Assembly: GCA_028868825.1 (NCBI GenBank)
Contig: JAGWTU010000003.1
Coordinates: 111,498-175,497, forward strand
Direction: 5' to 3'
Source of the DNA: Burkholderiales bacterium
Lineage (GTDB): Bacteria > Pseudomonadota > Gammaproteobacteria > Burkholderiales > Burkholderiaceae_C
Length of the DNA: 64,000 nt
Shown piece after piece: positions 27,034-37,782 of this stretch (position 1 is the stretch's first letter; each line of letters begins with the position of its first letter). The position numbers were made by a program, and so were the translations under genes. The notes beneath the pieces are model-generated. The model was not told the DNA's origin and made no database searches. It was given only the letters and a program-made list of their open reading frames with translations.

Positions 27034-30000
27034 TCAGGGCAGGCGGATGCCGGCGCTGCGCACGTTCGACGGGCCGGTGGCGGTGATCGTCACCGAGGTG
27101 CCGGAGGCCGCCGGGCTGATCTGCACCGCGAACGGCGCCGAGACCTGCGCGCCGGCCGGTATCGTCACCGTCGCCGGCATGCTGGTGATGGCCGGGTTGC
27201 TGCTGGACAGCGCCACCGTGATGCCGCCCGCGCCGGCGATCGGCTGCGCCTTGATCGTCGCCATGTACTTGCCGGGTGCGCCGGCGACCGGGACCATCGA
27301 GACGGTGGCGAGTTCGTCGGACTTCAGCGTCACGCTCCTCATCACGATGTTGTCGACCATCACGCCGCAGGCGTGGCCCGGGCGCACGTCGGAGCAGATG
27401 CCGCCGGCGTCCTGCGTGTACTCCCAGCGCATCTGCACCGTGCTGCCCTGCATGCCGGGCAGGCGCAGCTTCACATGCTTGAAGCCGTTCGAGAACCCGG
27501 CCCAGGCCGAGAGGTCCTGCAGATAGGCCGAGCTGCTGTTGCGCGGCAGGTGCTTGGGCAGGTGGTTCAGGCCGCCCGTCGTGAACTCCTCGGCGTATGC
27601 CTCGACCAGCACCGAGCGCAGCGTGCGGCCGGGCGTCTGGTCGGTGATGCGCAGCATCAGACCGTCATAGGCCAGCACGTGGTAGCTCGGGTCGTCCTCG
27701 GTGTCGTAGCAGGTGTCGAACTCGAGCGTCACGTACTGGGCGCCCGCCGGCACGCCGATCAGCGGCGAGAAGGCGCGCTCGAAGCGGGTCGGATTGCCCG
27801 CGTCGTTGGCGTTGACGTGGAACAGCGCATTGCTCGTCGTGCCGCAGAAGCTGTTGCTCGTCTTCCAGGGCACGACGTTGCTGCCGCCGCCATGCGAGGT
27901 GACCCAGCCGGCGGGCATGGCCCCCACGGCCGCGCCGTCGAAGTTCTCGGCGAAGATCGGCGTCGCCACCGGCGTGCCGGTGTTGCGGTAGAAGGCCAGC
28001 GCCCCCGAGCCCTGGCCGCTGCTCACGGCGAGCTGGAAGTCGATCGGCGTGCCCGGCACATAGCCCGGGCTCACCTGGAACACGTATTCGAGCGCGTTGG
28101 CGACCGTGGCGCCGGGCGCGATGTTGGCGTACGAGACCGACGAGCGCAGCAGCGTGATGCCCGCGGTGGTCGTGCTCAGCGTGCCGGTCACCGAGGTATA
28201 GGTCTTCGGGCTCGTCGCCGGGTTGGTGACGTAGTTCGTCAGCGGCACGATCATCTTCACGGTGTCGCCGGCGTCGATGTAGCCGTTGCCGCCGCTGTCG
28301 ACGATCGTGATCGCACCGACGTCGAGCGCCGGGCCGGCGGTGGTCAGCTTGCGGAAGCGCACGTCGGGCGTCGTCATGCTGCCTGCGGGCTGGCCGTCGG
28401 TGTAGGGCACGAGCTTGGGCGTGCCGGCGAACGAGGCGTAGAGCGCGCCGTTCATCGCGTCGACGCCGATGTAGTCGCCCAGGTTGGGCTGGCTCGTGTC
28501 GTTGCCGTAGCCGGCGTGGAACGGACGGTCGCAGCTGTTCGTGGCACCGATGCCCGTCGGCGGCGCGCAGACGCGGCTCGGCGTCGACCAGGTGACGCCG
28601 CCGTTGTCGGAATAGACCCAGTTGGCCTGCGTCAGGTCGCCGCCGGCGGCGTTGCTCTGGTCGTAGTAGACGACCGAGACGCGACCGGTGTTGCGGTCGA
28701 CGGCGACGGTGGGGAACCATTGCGAACGGTCGGCACCGGGCCGCGGGCTCAGCGACACCGGCGCGCTGAACGTCAGGCCGCCGTCGGTGCTGCGCTGGAC
28801 CATCACGTCGGCGCCATCGCCGCTCGCGTTGGACGCATAGACGACGTAGACGTTGCCCTGGTTCGAGCCGCTCGAGTTGTCGACGGCGATCGACGGGAAC
28901 GAATGGATGCGGTCGTTGCCCGGGATCTGGTCGGGTTCCTGGTAGTCCGTCGTCAGGCTGACCGGCGACGACCAGGTCAGGCCGTTGTCGGTCGAGCGCG
29001 AGTAGCCGACGTTGTAGTTGAAGTAGCCGCTGGCATCGGTCGAGTTCGCGTATTGCTCCCAGACGATGTAGGCGTTGTTCGAACCGTTGCCGGCAAAGCG
29101 CGGCATCGAGCCCTGCACCGAGGCCGATATCGGCGTGTTCGTCGGCGAGACGATCACGCTCGGCGCCCAGCTCGGCGCGGCGGTGAACAGCGTGTCGGAC
29201 CAGGTGGCGCGGATTTCCTGGCCATTGGTGAAGTTGGTCCAGGTCAGCAGCACGCGGCCGGTGTCGGGGTCGACATCGATGAATTCCTTGTCGGCGGCGT
29301 CGTAGGCGCTGCCGCTGCTGACCAGGCCGTAGGGGTTCGTGGCCGGGGTCACCTCGATCGGGCCATGCCAGGTCAGGCCGCAATCGGTCGTCGTGTGGAC
29401 CGACATCGTCTGCGCCGTGCCGGTGGCCGGACCGGTGGCCGGAAAGCGCACGACCATGATCGACGAATAGACGAAATTGCAGCCCGTGCCGCCCGGCACC
29501 CATTTGACGTCGGGATCGCCGTAGATCTGCGGCACGACGGCGCTGCCCACCGTCGTCGTCGGCCCGGTCGGCAGGCGGCCGCCGTCGGTGAAGGTCAGGC
29601 CGCCGTCGGTCGATCGCGCGACGCCCGACAGCGTCGTCGGGCTGAAGTTGAAGCCGCGCGCGTCGTTGAAGCCGATGACGATGTTCTGGCCGCTCGGGTC
29701 GGCCGCGACGCGGATCTCGGCATTCGAGCCGCCGCCGGGGAAGGTGAAGTCCGGGTCGTAATTGCAGTCGTCGCAGTCGGCGCCGTCGGTGGCGGCGGCG
29801 CCGTTGATCGTGAAGTTGCGCGCACCGGTCGCCAGGCGCCTGACGATCTGGTGGCTCAGCCGCTTGGCCAGCGCGCCCATCGGGCTCAGCCGCGAAACCG
29901 TGATCGGCTTGCGCGTGGCGCCGACCCTGGCGGTGCTGCTCGTCGTCTGCGCACCGGCGTCGGCGGCGGCGCCCAGGCTCACCGCGGCGCCGAGCGCCAG

Positions 30001-30639
30001 CACGGCGGCCGTCTGGCCGGAACGGCGCGCGGCCCGCCGGCTCCAGCGCCCGATGCCGAGCATCGCCAGCATGGCCAGCGAGACCAGCGGCACCGAGCCC
30101 GGCTCGGGCACCAGCAGCGCCGTCAGCCGCACTTCGGAGATCGCCGTCGTGCCGCCGCTCTCGAGCGCTTGGAGCATGCCCACGAGGTCCTGCGAGCCGG
30201 CCAGCGTGTAGTCGAGCTGGAAGCTGCCCGAGGCCGTCAGGCTGCCGCTGGCGGCGCCGTTGTTGAAGTCGTAGTTCGCCATCGAGCCCGTGTCGGTCGG
30301 GTCGAAGCTGCCGAAGATCTCGACCAGGAAGCCGACGATGCCGCCGTGGTCGACGCCGGCCGTGACGCCCAGACCCACCGTGTTGGCCGAGAACGAGCTG
30401 AAGTTGCTGACGACGAAGTCGGGCAACTGGATGTCGAGCACCTCGTTGGACGCTCCACTCTGGCTCGACGAGGCGTTCGCGATGAACGCACCGCCGTTGT
30501 CGTCGGTGTAATTGAGGCCGGACCAGCTCACTGCGGTGGCCTGCGCCGCGACGCTGCACAGAGCAGCGCCCAGCGCCAAGGTCATCCACCGCAGCAGCCG
30601 CAGCGCCGGCGTACTCGAAGCTTCGATTTTTTTGCGCAT
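27034..30639 (-). CDS. Large exported BNR/sialidase-fold protein carrying an internal PEP-CTERM-like segment
   Basis: Start MRKKIEASSTPALRLLRWMTLALGAALCSVAAQA; internal VPEPGSVPLVSLAMLAMLGIGRWSRRAARRS; repeated BNR Asp-boxes (STDGGLTF, TTDCGLTW, STDNGLTW, SDNGGVTW). Confidence 0.85.
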   Translation of the reverse strand: MRKKIEASSTPALRLLRWMTLALGAALCSVAAQATAVSWSGLNYTDDNGGAFIANASSSQSGASNEVLDIQLPDFVVSNFSSFSANTVGLGVTAGVDHGGIVGFLVEIFGSFDPTDTGSMANYDFNNGAASGSLTASGSFQLDYTLAGSQDLVGMLQALESGGTTAISEVRLTALLVPEPGSVPLVSLAMLAMLGIGRWSRRAARRSGQTAAVLALGAAVSLGAAADAGAQTTSSTARVGATRKPITVSRLSPMGALAKRLSHQIVRRLATGARNFTINGAAATDGADCDDCNYDPDFTFPGGGSNAEIRVAADPSGQNIVIGFNDARGFNFSPTTLSGVARSTDGGLTFTDGGRLPTGPTTTVGSAVVPQIYGDPDVKWVPGGTGCNFVYSSIMVVRFPATGPATGTAQTMSVHTTTDCGLTWHGPIEVTPATNPYGLVSSGSAYDAADKEFIDVDPDTGRVLLTWTNFTNGQEIRATWSDTLFTAAPSWAPSVIVSPTNTPISASVQGSMPRFAGNGSNNAYIVWEQYANSTDASGYFNYNVGYSRSTDNGLTWSSPVSLTTDYQEPDQIPGNDRIHSFPSIAVDNSSGSNQGNVYVVYASNASGDGADVMVQRSTDGGLTFSAPVSLSPRPGADRSQWFPTVAVDRNTGRVSVVYYDQSNAAGGDLTQANWVYSDNGGVTWSTPSRVCAPPTGIGATNSCDRPFHAGYGNDTSQPNLGDYIGVDAMNGALYASFAGTPKLVPYTDGQPAGSMTTPDVRFRKLTTAGPALDVGAITIVDSGGNGYIDAGDTVKMIVPLTNYVTNPATSPKTYTSVTGTLSTTTAGITLLRSSVSYANIAPGATVANALEYVFQVSPGYVPGTPIDFQLAVSSGQGSGALAFYRNTGTPVATPIFAENFDGAAVGAMPAGWVTSHGGGSNVVPWKTSNSFCGTTSNALFHVNANDAGNPTRFERAFSPLIGVPAGAQYVTLEFDTCYDTEDDPSYHVLAYDGLMLRITDQTPGRTLRSVLVEAYAEEFTTGGLNHLPKHLPRNSSSAYLQDLSAWAGFSNGFKHVKLRLPGMQGSTVQMRWEYTQDAGGICSDVRPGHACGVMVDNIVMRSVTLKSDELATVSMVPVAGAPGKYMATIKAQPIAGAGGITVALSSSNPAITSMPATVTIPAGAQVSAPFAVQISPAASGTSVTITATGPSNVRSAGIRLP

Positions 30640-31017
30640 GGCGATCCCGATGAAGTCTTGATGTGGCTTGTGGAGTCGAAACGACGGCCAGGCGACCGCC
30701 CATCGAACCAGTCCGAAGGCTTGCAAGACGCATGCCTTTACCCCTACATCGTTGATTCATATTGGTTCACCGTCTCGGGCGATCTGGCAATGATTCTTTG
30801 TGTGAAATTACTCGACATGAGGTTTACCCTCGAGTGATCTTTGCCGGCTGCCGGAGCCGCGGTCGCCGCGCCCGACCAAGCCGTCGGCCGCCGGACGGCC
30901 GCGCCGATAGCCACCCGATAATCGCTGCGATCCCATCCGGCAAGGCGTATGGCGCCGTTGCGGGCCGCCGCGAACGCCAGGCCGGTCTCGGCCCCGACAT
31001 CCCGCCCAGGAGAACCC

Positions 31018-31482
31018 ATGCGCTTGCAGGTCAACGGCCAGCCACACGAAGCCGATGTGGAACCCGAGATGCCGCTGCTGTGGGTGCTGCGCGATGCGCT
31101 CGACATCACCGGCCCCAAGTACGGCTGCGGCATCGGCGTCTGCGGCGCCTGCACCGTGCATGTCGACGGCGCCGCGGTGCGCTCGTGTTCGATGCCCGTC
31201 GGCGAGGTGCGGGGTGCCGTGACGACCATCGAAGGACTCGGCCATGGCGCGTCGCTGCACGTCGTCCAGCAGGCCTGGATCGAGCATCAGGTCGCGCAAT
31301 GCGGCTACTGCCAGTCCGGCCAGATCATGACGGCGGCGGCGTTCCTCGCGGCCAACCCGGCCCCTACGGATGCCGACATCGATGCCGCGATGGCGGGCAA
31401 CCTCTGCCGCTGCGGGACCTATCCGCGCATCCGCCTGGCGGTGCGCTCTGCGGCGGCAGCGCTGGCCGGAGCCTCCAAGTGA
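31018..31482 (+). CDS. iorA: Isoquinoline 1-oxidoreductase alpha-type [2Fe-2S] subunit
   Basis: [49 protein letters not shown]. Confidence 0.9.
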   Translation: MRLQVNGQPHEADVEPEMPLLWVLRDALDITGPKYGCGIGVCGACTVHVDGAAVRSCSMPVGEVRGAVTTIEGLGHGASLHVVQQAWIEHQVAQCGYCQSGQIMTAAAFLAANPAPTDADIDAAMAGNLCRCGTYPRIRLAVRSAAAALAGASK

Positions 31483-33737
31483 GCCGCGTGGGCACGATCG
31501 CGCGGCGCAGCTTCCTCGTCGGCTCGGCAGCGATCGCCGGGGGCGTCGCCTTCGGCACCTATCTGGTCCGCCGCACGCCGGCGAATCCGCTGCTGGATGA
31601 GCCGCACGATGGCGCGGCCGTCTTCAATCCCTGGGTCAGGATCGATGCCCAGGGCATCACCTTGGTGGCTCCGCACACCGATCTGGGGCAAGGCGTGCGC
31701 TCGGTGCAGGCGGCGCTGATCGCCGAGGAACTCGATCTCGACTGGGGCCAGTTCAGCGTCGACCCCGGCCCGCCGAGCGCCGCGTACTACAACACCGCGC
31801 TCGCCGACGAGCAGGTGCCGTTCATGTCGACCGACACGAGCGCCGCGGCGCAGGCGCTGCGCTCGACGATGGGCGCCCTGTTCAAGGTCCTGGGATTGCA
31901 GTTGACCGGCGGCTCGAGCTCCGTGCCCGACAGCTACGTCAAATTGCGCCTCGCCGGCGCCGTCGCGCGCGAAACGCTCAAGCTGGCGGCGTCCAAGCGC
32001 AGCGGCGTTGCCGTCGAGCAGCTGAAGACCGAGCGGGGCGCGGTCGTGCTGCCCGATGGCCGGCGCCTGACGTACCCCTCGCTGGCCGCGGAAGCCGCCG
32101 CCATCGAACCGGTGCAGGACGTGCAGCTTCGCGATCCTTCGCAATGGCGGCTGATCGGCAAGCCGATGCAACGCCTGGACATCGTCGCCAAGTCGACGGG
32201 GACGCTGAAATTCGGCATCGACCTGCGATTCGAAGGCATGCTCTTCGCGGCCGTCAAGCTCAACCCGCGCCAGGGCGGCCCGCTGCTGCGTTACGACGCC
32301 AAGGCCGCATCGGCCATGCGCGGCGTGCAGAAGATCCTGCCGGTGGCCAACGGCGTGGCGGTCGTCGCCGACAACACCTGGCGCGCGTTCCAGGCCGCCA
32401 ACGCCGTCGATGCCGAATGGGGCCCGGCGCCCTACCCGGCCGAGCAGGCCGAACATTGGCGCAGCGTCTCGGCATCGTTCGTTCCCGAGCGCCTGGACAA
32501 GACCTGGCGCAACGACGGCGACATCGAGCCGGCACTGGCCGGCAGCGCCGGAAACGCCGAAATGGCGATCAGCGCCGAATACCGCGCGCCCTATCTGGCC
32601 CATGCGCCGATGGAGCCGCTGTCCGCGGTCGCCCGGTTCACGCCGCAGCGCGTCGACATCTGGGTCAGCAGCCAGGTGCCCCGCTTCGCGCAGGAGAAGG
32701 TCGCGAAGATCGCCGGCGTCGGCGTCGAGGCGGTCCATCTGCACAACCAATACGCAGGCGGCAGCTTCGGCCATCGCCTCGAGTGCGAGCACATCACGCG
32801 CGCCGCCGAGATCGCCCGCCAGATGCCCGGCGTGCCGATCAAGCTGACTTTCAGCCGCGAGGAGGATTTCGCGCACGATTTCCCGCGCCAGATCACGATG
32901 AGCCGCGCGCGCGGCAGCACGAAGGATGGCCGCGTCGAGGCGCTGTCGCTGGACATCGCATCGGTCTCGTCCAGTGCCTCGCAGATGCAGCGGCTCGGTC
33001 AGCCGATGCCCGGCCCCGATGGCCAGATTCCCGCCGGCGCCTGGAACCTGCCCTACGCCTTGCCGCATTTCCGCATGCGCGCCTACCGCGTCCCCGAGCT
33101 GGCCCCGACCAGCTCCTGGCGCTCGGTCGGCGCGTCGTCGGCCGGGTTCTTCGCCGATGGGTTCCTCGACGAGTTGATCCACGCCGCCGGCGCCGATCCG
33201 CTGCACGAGCGCCTGCGCCTGATGCGCGAGCCCGTGGCGCGCCGGGTGCTCCAAACGGTGGCCGAGATGTCGAACTGGCAGGGCGCGAAACTGGGCCCGG
33301 GGCGCGGCCGCGGTGTCGCCTTCGTCGAATCGTTCGGCGTGCCCTGCGCCCAGGTCGTCGAAGTCACGAAGACCGGGCAGGGCATCCGCATCGACAAGGT
33401 CTGGGTGGCGCTGGATGTCGGGCGCGTGATCGACCCCGTCAATTTCGAGAACCAGGTCCAGGGCGCCGTCATCTGGGGCCTGGGCCACGCGATGAATTGC
33501 GAGATCACCTACGCCGACGGCAAGGCCCAGCAGTCGAATTTCCACGTCTACCCGGGCATGCGGCTGCATCAATGCCCGAGCATCGAAGTGCGGGGTCTCG
33601 AGCAGGGCGCCAAGATACGCGGCGCCGGCGAGCCGCCGGTGCCGCCGGCGGCACCGGCGCTGGCCAACGCGATCTACGCGGCCACCGGCATCCGCTTGCG
33701 CGAGATGCCGTTTTCGAAGCGGATCGCTTTCGTCTGA
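31479..33737 (+). CDS. iorB: Isoquinoline 1-oxidoreductase beta-type molybdopterin-binding subunit
   Basis: Tat-like [95 protein letters not shown]. Confidence 0.9.
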   Translation: MSRVGTIARRSFLVGSAAIAGGVAFGTYLVRRTPANPLLDEPHDGAAVFNPWVRIDAQGITLVAPHTDLGQGVRSVQAALIAEELDLDWGQFSVDPGPPSAAYYNTALADEQVPFMSTDTSAAAQALRSTMGALFKVLGLQLTGGSSSVPDSYVKLRLAGAVARETLKLAASKRSGVAVEQLKTERGAVVLPDGRRLTYPSLAAEAAAIEPVQDVQLRDPSQWRLIGKPMQRLDIVAKSTGTLKFGIDLRFEGMLFAAVKLNPRQGGPLLRYDAKAASAMRGVQKILPVANGVAVVADNTWRAFQAANAVDAEWGPAPYPAEQAEHWRSVSASFVPERLDKTWRNDGDIEPALAGSAGNAEMAISAEYRAPYLAHAPMEPLSAVARFTPQRVDIWVSSQVPRFAQEKVAKIAGVGVEAVHLHNQYAGGSFGHRLECEHITRAAEIARQMPGVPIKLTFSREEDFAHDFPRQITMSRARGSTKDGRVEALSLDIASVSSSASQMQRLGQPMPGPDGQIPAGAWNLPYALPHFRMRAYRVPELAPTSSWRSVGASSAGFFADGFLDELIHAAGADPLHERLRLMREPVARRVLQTVAEMSNWQGAKLGPGRGRGVAFVESFGVPCAQVVEVTKTGQGIRIDKVWVALDVGRVIDPVNFENQVQGAVIWGLGHAMNCEITYADGKAQQSNFHVYPGMRLHQCPSIEVRGLEQGAKIRGAGEPPVPPAAPALANAIYAATGIRLREMPFSKRIAFV

Positions 33738-33879
33738 CGGGGCGGTCGGCGGCCGATCTCGCGGGGGCCTCGATCCGCACCGGCGCCTCCGGGCTGGCTG
33801 CCACCGGCCGAACCGGCGGGTGCGATCGGGGGGGCGGACCTCCGGCCCATGGATGGACCGGTGCCGGCCCCGAAGTCGG

Positions 33880-33960
33880 CGGGTCGATCGGGACCAGGAT
33901 CCACATCGGCGGATAGACCGGCCCCCCGTGCCGGCACACAGCGCCAGCAATGTGACGAGC
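33880..33960 (-). pseudogene. PspC-domain C-terminal remnant, partial duplicate of the 40992-41369 gene
   Basis: LLALCAGTGG / (frameshift) / PVYPPMWILVPIDPPTSG versus LLAICAGTGVLVYLLMWILVPTDPPPSTPG; DNA similarity over ~80 bp. Confidence 0.75.
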
Positions 33961-34013
33961 AGGGGCGTGCGGCATGCCGCATTCGGCCGGCGTGTCGATG
34001 CTTCGACTCGGCA

Positions 34014-34481
34014 TCACGGGAAGCCCTGGCCCGCTGGCGCGCCGCCGGTGCGCGGGCGCAGCCAGGCCTCCCCTGGGTGCCGGAAGTAGCGTACCCAGAC
34101 GTAGCGCCACGGCATGACGAGGTAGAGCACGACGATCCCTATGCACTCGAAGAAGAGCACCTGCAACTCGGGCGTCATCCGGTGGGCCAGCCAGGCCGGC
34201 AGGATGATCAGCAGGATCGCCACGGTCTTCCACAGCGCCTCGAGCAGCATCAGCGGCAGCATCCGCAGCGGGTACCTCAAGCCGAGCAGGCACAGCAGGG
34301 CCAGCGAGGCCAGCATCGACTTGGCAATGACACGGGGCGCCGGCCACGGTCCGGTCTCGAAGAGAACCTGCTGCCAGACGAAGAAGCCCATCACCCCGGC
34401 AATCAAGAGGTATTGCAGACGCAGCAGGTGGATGCGCCACATTGCGACATGTGGAAGTTCTGGTATTCGAGGGGTACCCAT
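34014..34481 (-). CDS. Hypothetical membrane protein
   Basis: Hydrophobic helices LLIAGVMGFFVWQQVLF, MLASLALLCLLGL, VAILLIILPAWLA, VLFFECIGIVVLYLV; clean ATG. Confidence 0.65.
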   Translation of the reverse strand: MGTPRIPELPHVAMWRIHLLRLQYLLIAGVMGFFVWQQVLFETGPWPAPRVIAKSMLASLALLCLLGLRYPLRMLPLMLLEALWKTVAILLIILPAWLAHRMTPELQVLFFECIGIVVLYLVMPWRYVWVRYFRHPGEAWLRPRTGGAPAGQGFP

Positions 34482-34729
34482 GGCCGCCTTTCAGGGAGTG
34501 ACGTGGTGGTGAGGCGATCGACAGGCGCGTCGATGCCCGGTTCGAGCACTGTGGACGACGCGCGGGCCGCCAACAAGCGGCCGAGCGACGAGCGGCGTCG
34601 ATCGGTGCCCGAGCGACGAGGGGCGCGGACGAGTGGCGATGGCGCCATGGCCGGCCGACGCCGCGGCCCGTCGGACACGGCGCATTCCGATCCCGCATCG
34701 GCGCCCTCCAAGGCGCGACCGCACGAGCC

Positions 34730-35824
34730 GTGACATCCGCCGTCGATCTTCATACCCCCGCCCCGGTCGGCTGGAACCACCTCGTCTCGCGGCAGCGCGT
34801 CGGGCTGTGGCTGGTGCTGACGGTGCTCTGGGCGCTGTTCCGTACGCTCAGTTCGGAGACCGCTTTCGCGGCATGGCTGGTCCGCTGCGGCCTGGCCGCC
34901 GCCCTGGGCGTGCTGACCTATGGCGTGCTGGATCAATGGCCGCGACACATGCCCGCGTGGGCGCCGCGCTGGATCCTGCAACGGCTGGCGGTGGTGCTGA
35001 TCACGCCTGCGGCTGCGTACCTGGGCTATGCCGTGACCGTCGGCACGCTCCAGGTGCTCGCCCTGGGCCCCGGGTACCGCGACGGCTGGCTGATCACGAG
35101 CTTCATGGGTGTCCTGGTGGGCCCCTGGATCGCGCTGGGTGCCCTGTTGCATCGCAGCGAGGCCTTCGCGCGGGAGCAGGCGCTGGCCTTCCGGCTGAGC
35201 AGCAGCGAACTGGAGCGCAAGGCATTGGACGCGCGGCTGCGCCTCCTGCAGGCGCAGGTCGAACCGCACTTCCTGTTCAACACGCTCGCCAACATCCGAT
35301 CGCTGGTGCGTCGGTCGGGCAGCGCGCAGGCCACCGCCATGCTCGACCATCTCATCGCCTACCTCCGCGCCGCGGTGCCGAAGCTCGAAGTCGAGCAGGC
35401 CACCTTCGAGCATGAGCAGCAGATCGTCTGCGCCTACCTCGAGCTCATGCGCATGCGCATGCCGGATCGGCTTCGCTACACGGTGCACATCGATCGCGAG
35501 GCGCTGGGGCTGCACTGTCCCCCGATGGTGCTGCTGACGTTCGTGGAGAACGCGATCAAGCATGGCATCGATCCCGGCGAAACCGGCGGTACCGTCGACG
35601 TGCGCGTGACGGTGCGCGACCGGCGGGTGCATGTGCGGGTGGCCGACACCGGGGTCGGTCTGCGGCCGCGACGGACCGGGTCGGCCGGTACGGGCCTGTC
35701 GAACCTGCGCGAGCGCCTGGCGCTGGCGTTCGGTGGCGATGCCCAGGTCCGGCTCGGCCCTGCGCCGGTCGCAGGCACCGTGGCCGAGGCCGAATTCCCG
35801 GCGCGACAGGGAGAGCCGGCATGA
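34730..35824 (+). CDS. LytS/YehU-family sensor histidine kinase
   Basis: LRLLQAQVEPHFLFNTLANIRSLVRR; HATPase VENAIKHGIDPGETGGTVDVRV and DTGVGLRP...GTGLSNLRERL; GTG start. Confidence 0.93.
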   Translation: MTSAVDLHTPAPVGWNHLVSRQRVGLWLVLTVLWALFRTLSSETAFAAWLVRCGLAAALGVLTYGVLDQWPRHMPAWAPRWILQRLAVVLITPAAAYLGYAVTVGTLQVLALGPGYRDGWLITSFMGVLVGPWIALGALLHRSEAFAREQALAFRLSSSELERKALDARLRLLQAQVEPHFLFNTLANIRSLVRRSGSAQATAMLDHLIAYLRAAVPKLEVEQATFEHEQQIVCAYLELMRMRMPDRLRYTVHIDREALGLHCPPMVLLTFVENAIKHGIDPGETGGTVDVRVTVRDRRVHVRVADTGVGLRPRRTGSAGTGLSNLRERLALAFGGDAQVRLGPAPVAGTVAEAEFPARQGEPA

Positions 35825-36597
35825 CGCCCTGCGCGCTGATCGCGGACGATGAACCGCAACTGCGCGACGAGCTCGCCGAGCTCCTGGCCTGCGCCTGGCC
35901 CGGGCTGCGCGTCGTGGCCCTTGCGCGCAACGGCCGCGAGGCGGTCGAGCAGTTCGAGAGCCTGCGGCCCAGCGTCTGCTTCCTGGACGTGCACATGCCG
36001 GGCATGAGCGGCGTCGAAGCCGCGCGCCACATCGGCCGGCGCGCGCATCTGGTCTTCGTCACCGCCTTCGAACAGTACGCCGTCCAGGCCTTTGCGCAGG
36101 GCGCGCTGGACTATCTCGTCAAGCCGGTGCAGCCGCTGCGCCTGGCCGAGACCGTCCGCCGCCTGCGCGAGCGCATCGACGCCGCCGCGCCGGCCAGGCA
36201 TAGCGAGGATCTGCTGCGCCACCTGGCGCAGCAGCTGCAGCGCGGCGGCCGGCCGCCGGGGCTCCGATGGCTGCGCGCCCAGGTGGGTTCGGCACTGCGC
36301 CTGATTGCCGTGGACCGTGTCGACTTCCTGCGGGCCGACAGCAATTACACGGTCGTGGCCTGGCGCAACGACGACGGCGCCGGCAGCGAGGCGGTGGTGA
36401 GCCTGCCGCTGAAGGACCTGCTCGCGCAGTTGGACCCCGAGCAGTTCGTGCAGGTGCACCGCTCGACGATCGTCAACCTCGGCTCGATCAGCCATGTCGT
36501 GCGCGGCGTGAACGAGACGGCGGACATCCACCTCAAGGGGCGCCCCGAAGTGCTGCGCGCCAGCCGCCGTTTCACGCATCACTTCAGGCGGATGTAG
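35821..36597 (+). CDS. LytTR-family response regulator
   Basis: Receiver CALIADDEPQLRDEL, CFLDVHMPGMSG; LytTR LIAVDRVDFLRADSNYTVV...FVQVHRSTIVNL. Confidence 0.94.
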   Translation: MTPCALIADDEPQLRDELAELLACAWPGLRVVALARNGREAVEQFESLRPSVCFLDVHMPGMSGVEAARHIGRRAHLVFVTAFEQYAVQAFAQGALDYLVKPVQPLRLAETVRRLRERIDAAAPARHSEDLLRHLAQQLQRGGRPPGLRWLRAQVGSALRLIAVDRVDFLRADSNYTVVAWRNDDGAGSEAVVSLPLKDLLAQLDPEQFVQVHRSTIVNLGSISHVVRGVNETADIHLKGRPEVLRASRRFTHHFRRM

Positions 36598-36718
36598 GTA
36601 CCGCAGGGTCTCGCCGATCGCAGTTGCCGCCTGCCGTCGCGTGGCTGGCGGCTATGCCGGATGCTTCGCCGAATTCCGAGTCCGGCAAGACGCCGGGGAT
36701 GCGTGGCGTTTGCGACGA

Positions 36719-36870
36719 CGTCACCAAGGCGAGAGTCGCCCGCAGCTTCCGGCTGGTGAGGCAACTTCTCGATCCGGATGCGACAGGTCCGTTGCGGCAT
36801 CGGCCAGGCGAAGGCATCACCGGCCTTGCAGCCCAGGATCGCGGTGCCGACGCCCGAGCCGATCGAGGTC
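36719..36870 (-). pseudogene. rnk (nucleoside diphosphate kinase regulator, GreA/B C-terminal fold) remnant
   Basis: Minus strand reads VGTAILGCKAGDAFAWPMPQRTCRIRIEKLPHQPEAAGDSRLGDV, matching the Rnk C-terminal pattern; no full-length ORF around it. Confidence 0.7.
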
Positions 36871-37063
36871 GAGCCCGTTGGTGCGGATGTGGGCGACGTG
36901 GCGCGTATCGCTGCGGTGGCGGGTGACGTTCTCGGCTTCCAGCCAGTCCGCCAGCGTGAGCGCGTCGGACCGCCTGATCTCGGGACACGGCGAAACGAAA
37001 GGCCGCTTCAGCCCGTTGGAGCAAGCCGTCGCGGGCGAAACAAGCCCCGCCACGCGGCGGTCG

Positions 37064-37636
37064 TCAGGGCTGGGCGATGGCCTCGACCTGGATGCGCAGG
37101 TCGACGTTCATCCTGAAGCCGTAGTCCTTGCCCGCGCTCAGGCCGAATTCGTCCCGGTTGAAACGGCCGCTGGCGTCGGCGCCGCAATAGTCGCGCTTGA
37201 GCATCGGATGCTGGACGCATTTCAGCGAGTGGATCGTCAGCGTCAGCGGGCGCGTCACGCCGTGCAGCGTCAGCTCACCCACGAGCCGCGTCGGCACGCC
37301 GTCGACGGGCGCTTGCAGCTGGCCCTTGAAGACCGCCACGGGGTATTGGTCGACTTCGAAGAAGTCCTTGCCGCGCGCCCAATTGGACAGCGCGTCGAGG
37401 CCGAAGTCGACGCTGGCGAGTTCGGTCTCGATCTCGACGCTGCCGGTGCCGGTGGCCTTGTCGTAAAGCACCTTGCCGCTGCTCTTGTTGAACTTGCCGC
37501 GCCAGACCGAGATGCCCATGTGGTCGGCCTCGAAGCTCGGATAGGTGTGGGTCGGGTCGATCGCGTAGGCGGTGGGCGCGGCTGGGGCGGCCGTGGCGGC
37601 GAGCAGCAGCGTCGTGGCGGCGAGGCAGGTCTTCAT
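37064..37636 (-). CDS. YceI-family periplasmic protein
   Basis: YAIDPTHTYPSFEADHMGISVWRGKFNKSSGKV; FGLDALSNWARGKDFFEVDQYPVAVFKG; FGLSAGKDYGFRMNVDLRIQVEAIAQ. Confidence 0.95.
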   Translation of the reverse strand: MKTCLAATTLLLAATAAPAAPTAYAIDPTHTYPSFEADHMGISVWRGKFNKSSGKVLYDKATGTGSVEIETELASVDFGLDALSNWARGKDFFEVDQYPVAVFKGQLQAPVDGVPTRLVGELTLHGVTRPLTLTIHSLKCVQHPMLKRDYCGADASGRFNRDEFGLSAGKDYGFRMNVDLRIQVEAIAQP

Positions 37637-37782
37637 GCGGTACTCCGGGGTGGTCGATGCAGGGAAGATCGATGCAGGGGCGGTCGACGCCAGGCCGGCC
37701 CGACGAGCGCTCGACTCTAGCGGGTGTGACGACGCCGATGCGCCCGGGTCGTTCGACTCCTCGTGGCGCCCCGACCCCGCAC

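Noticed and set aside
26101-30837. 1578-aa plus-strand ORF
   Set aside because: Longest ORF in the window, but antisense to the BNR protein with repeated Asp-boxes and out of frame with DUF2282 and DoxX.
31419-33950. 843-aa minus-strand ORF
   Set aside because: Antisense to iorB; only its first residues (MLALCAGTGG) are meaningful, as part of the PspC remnant.
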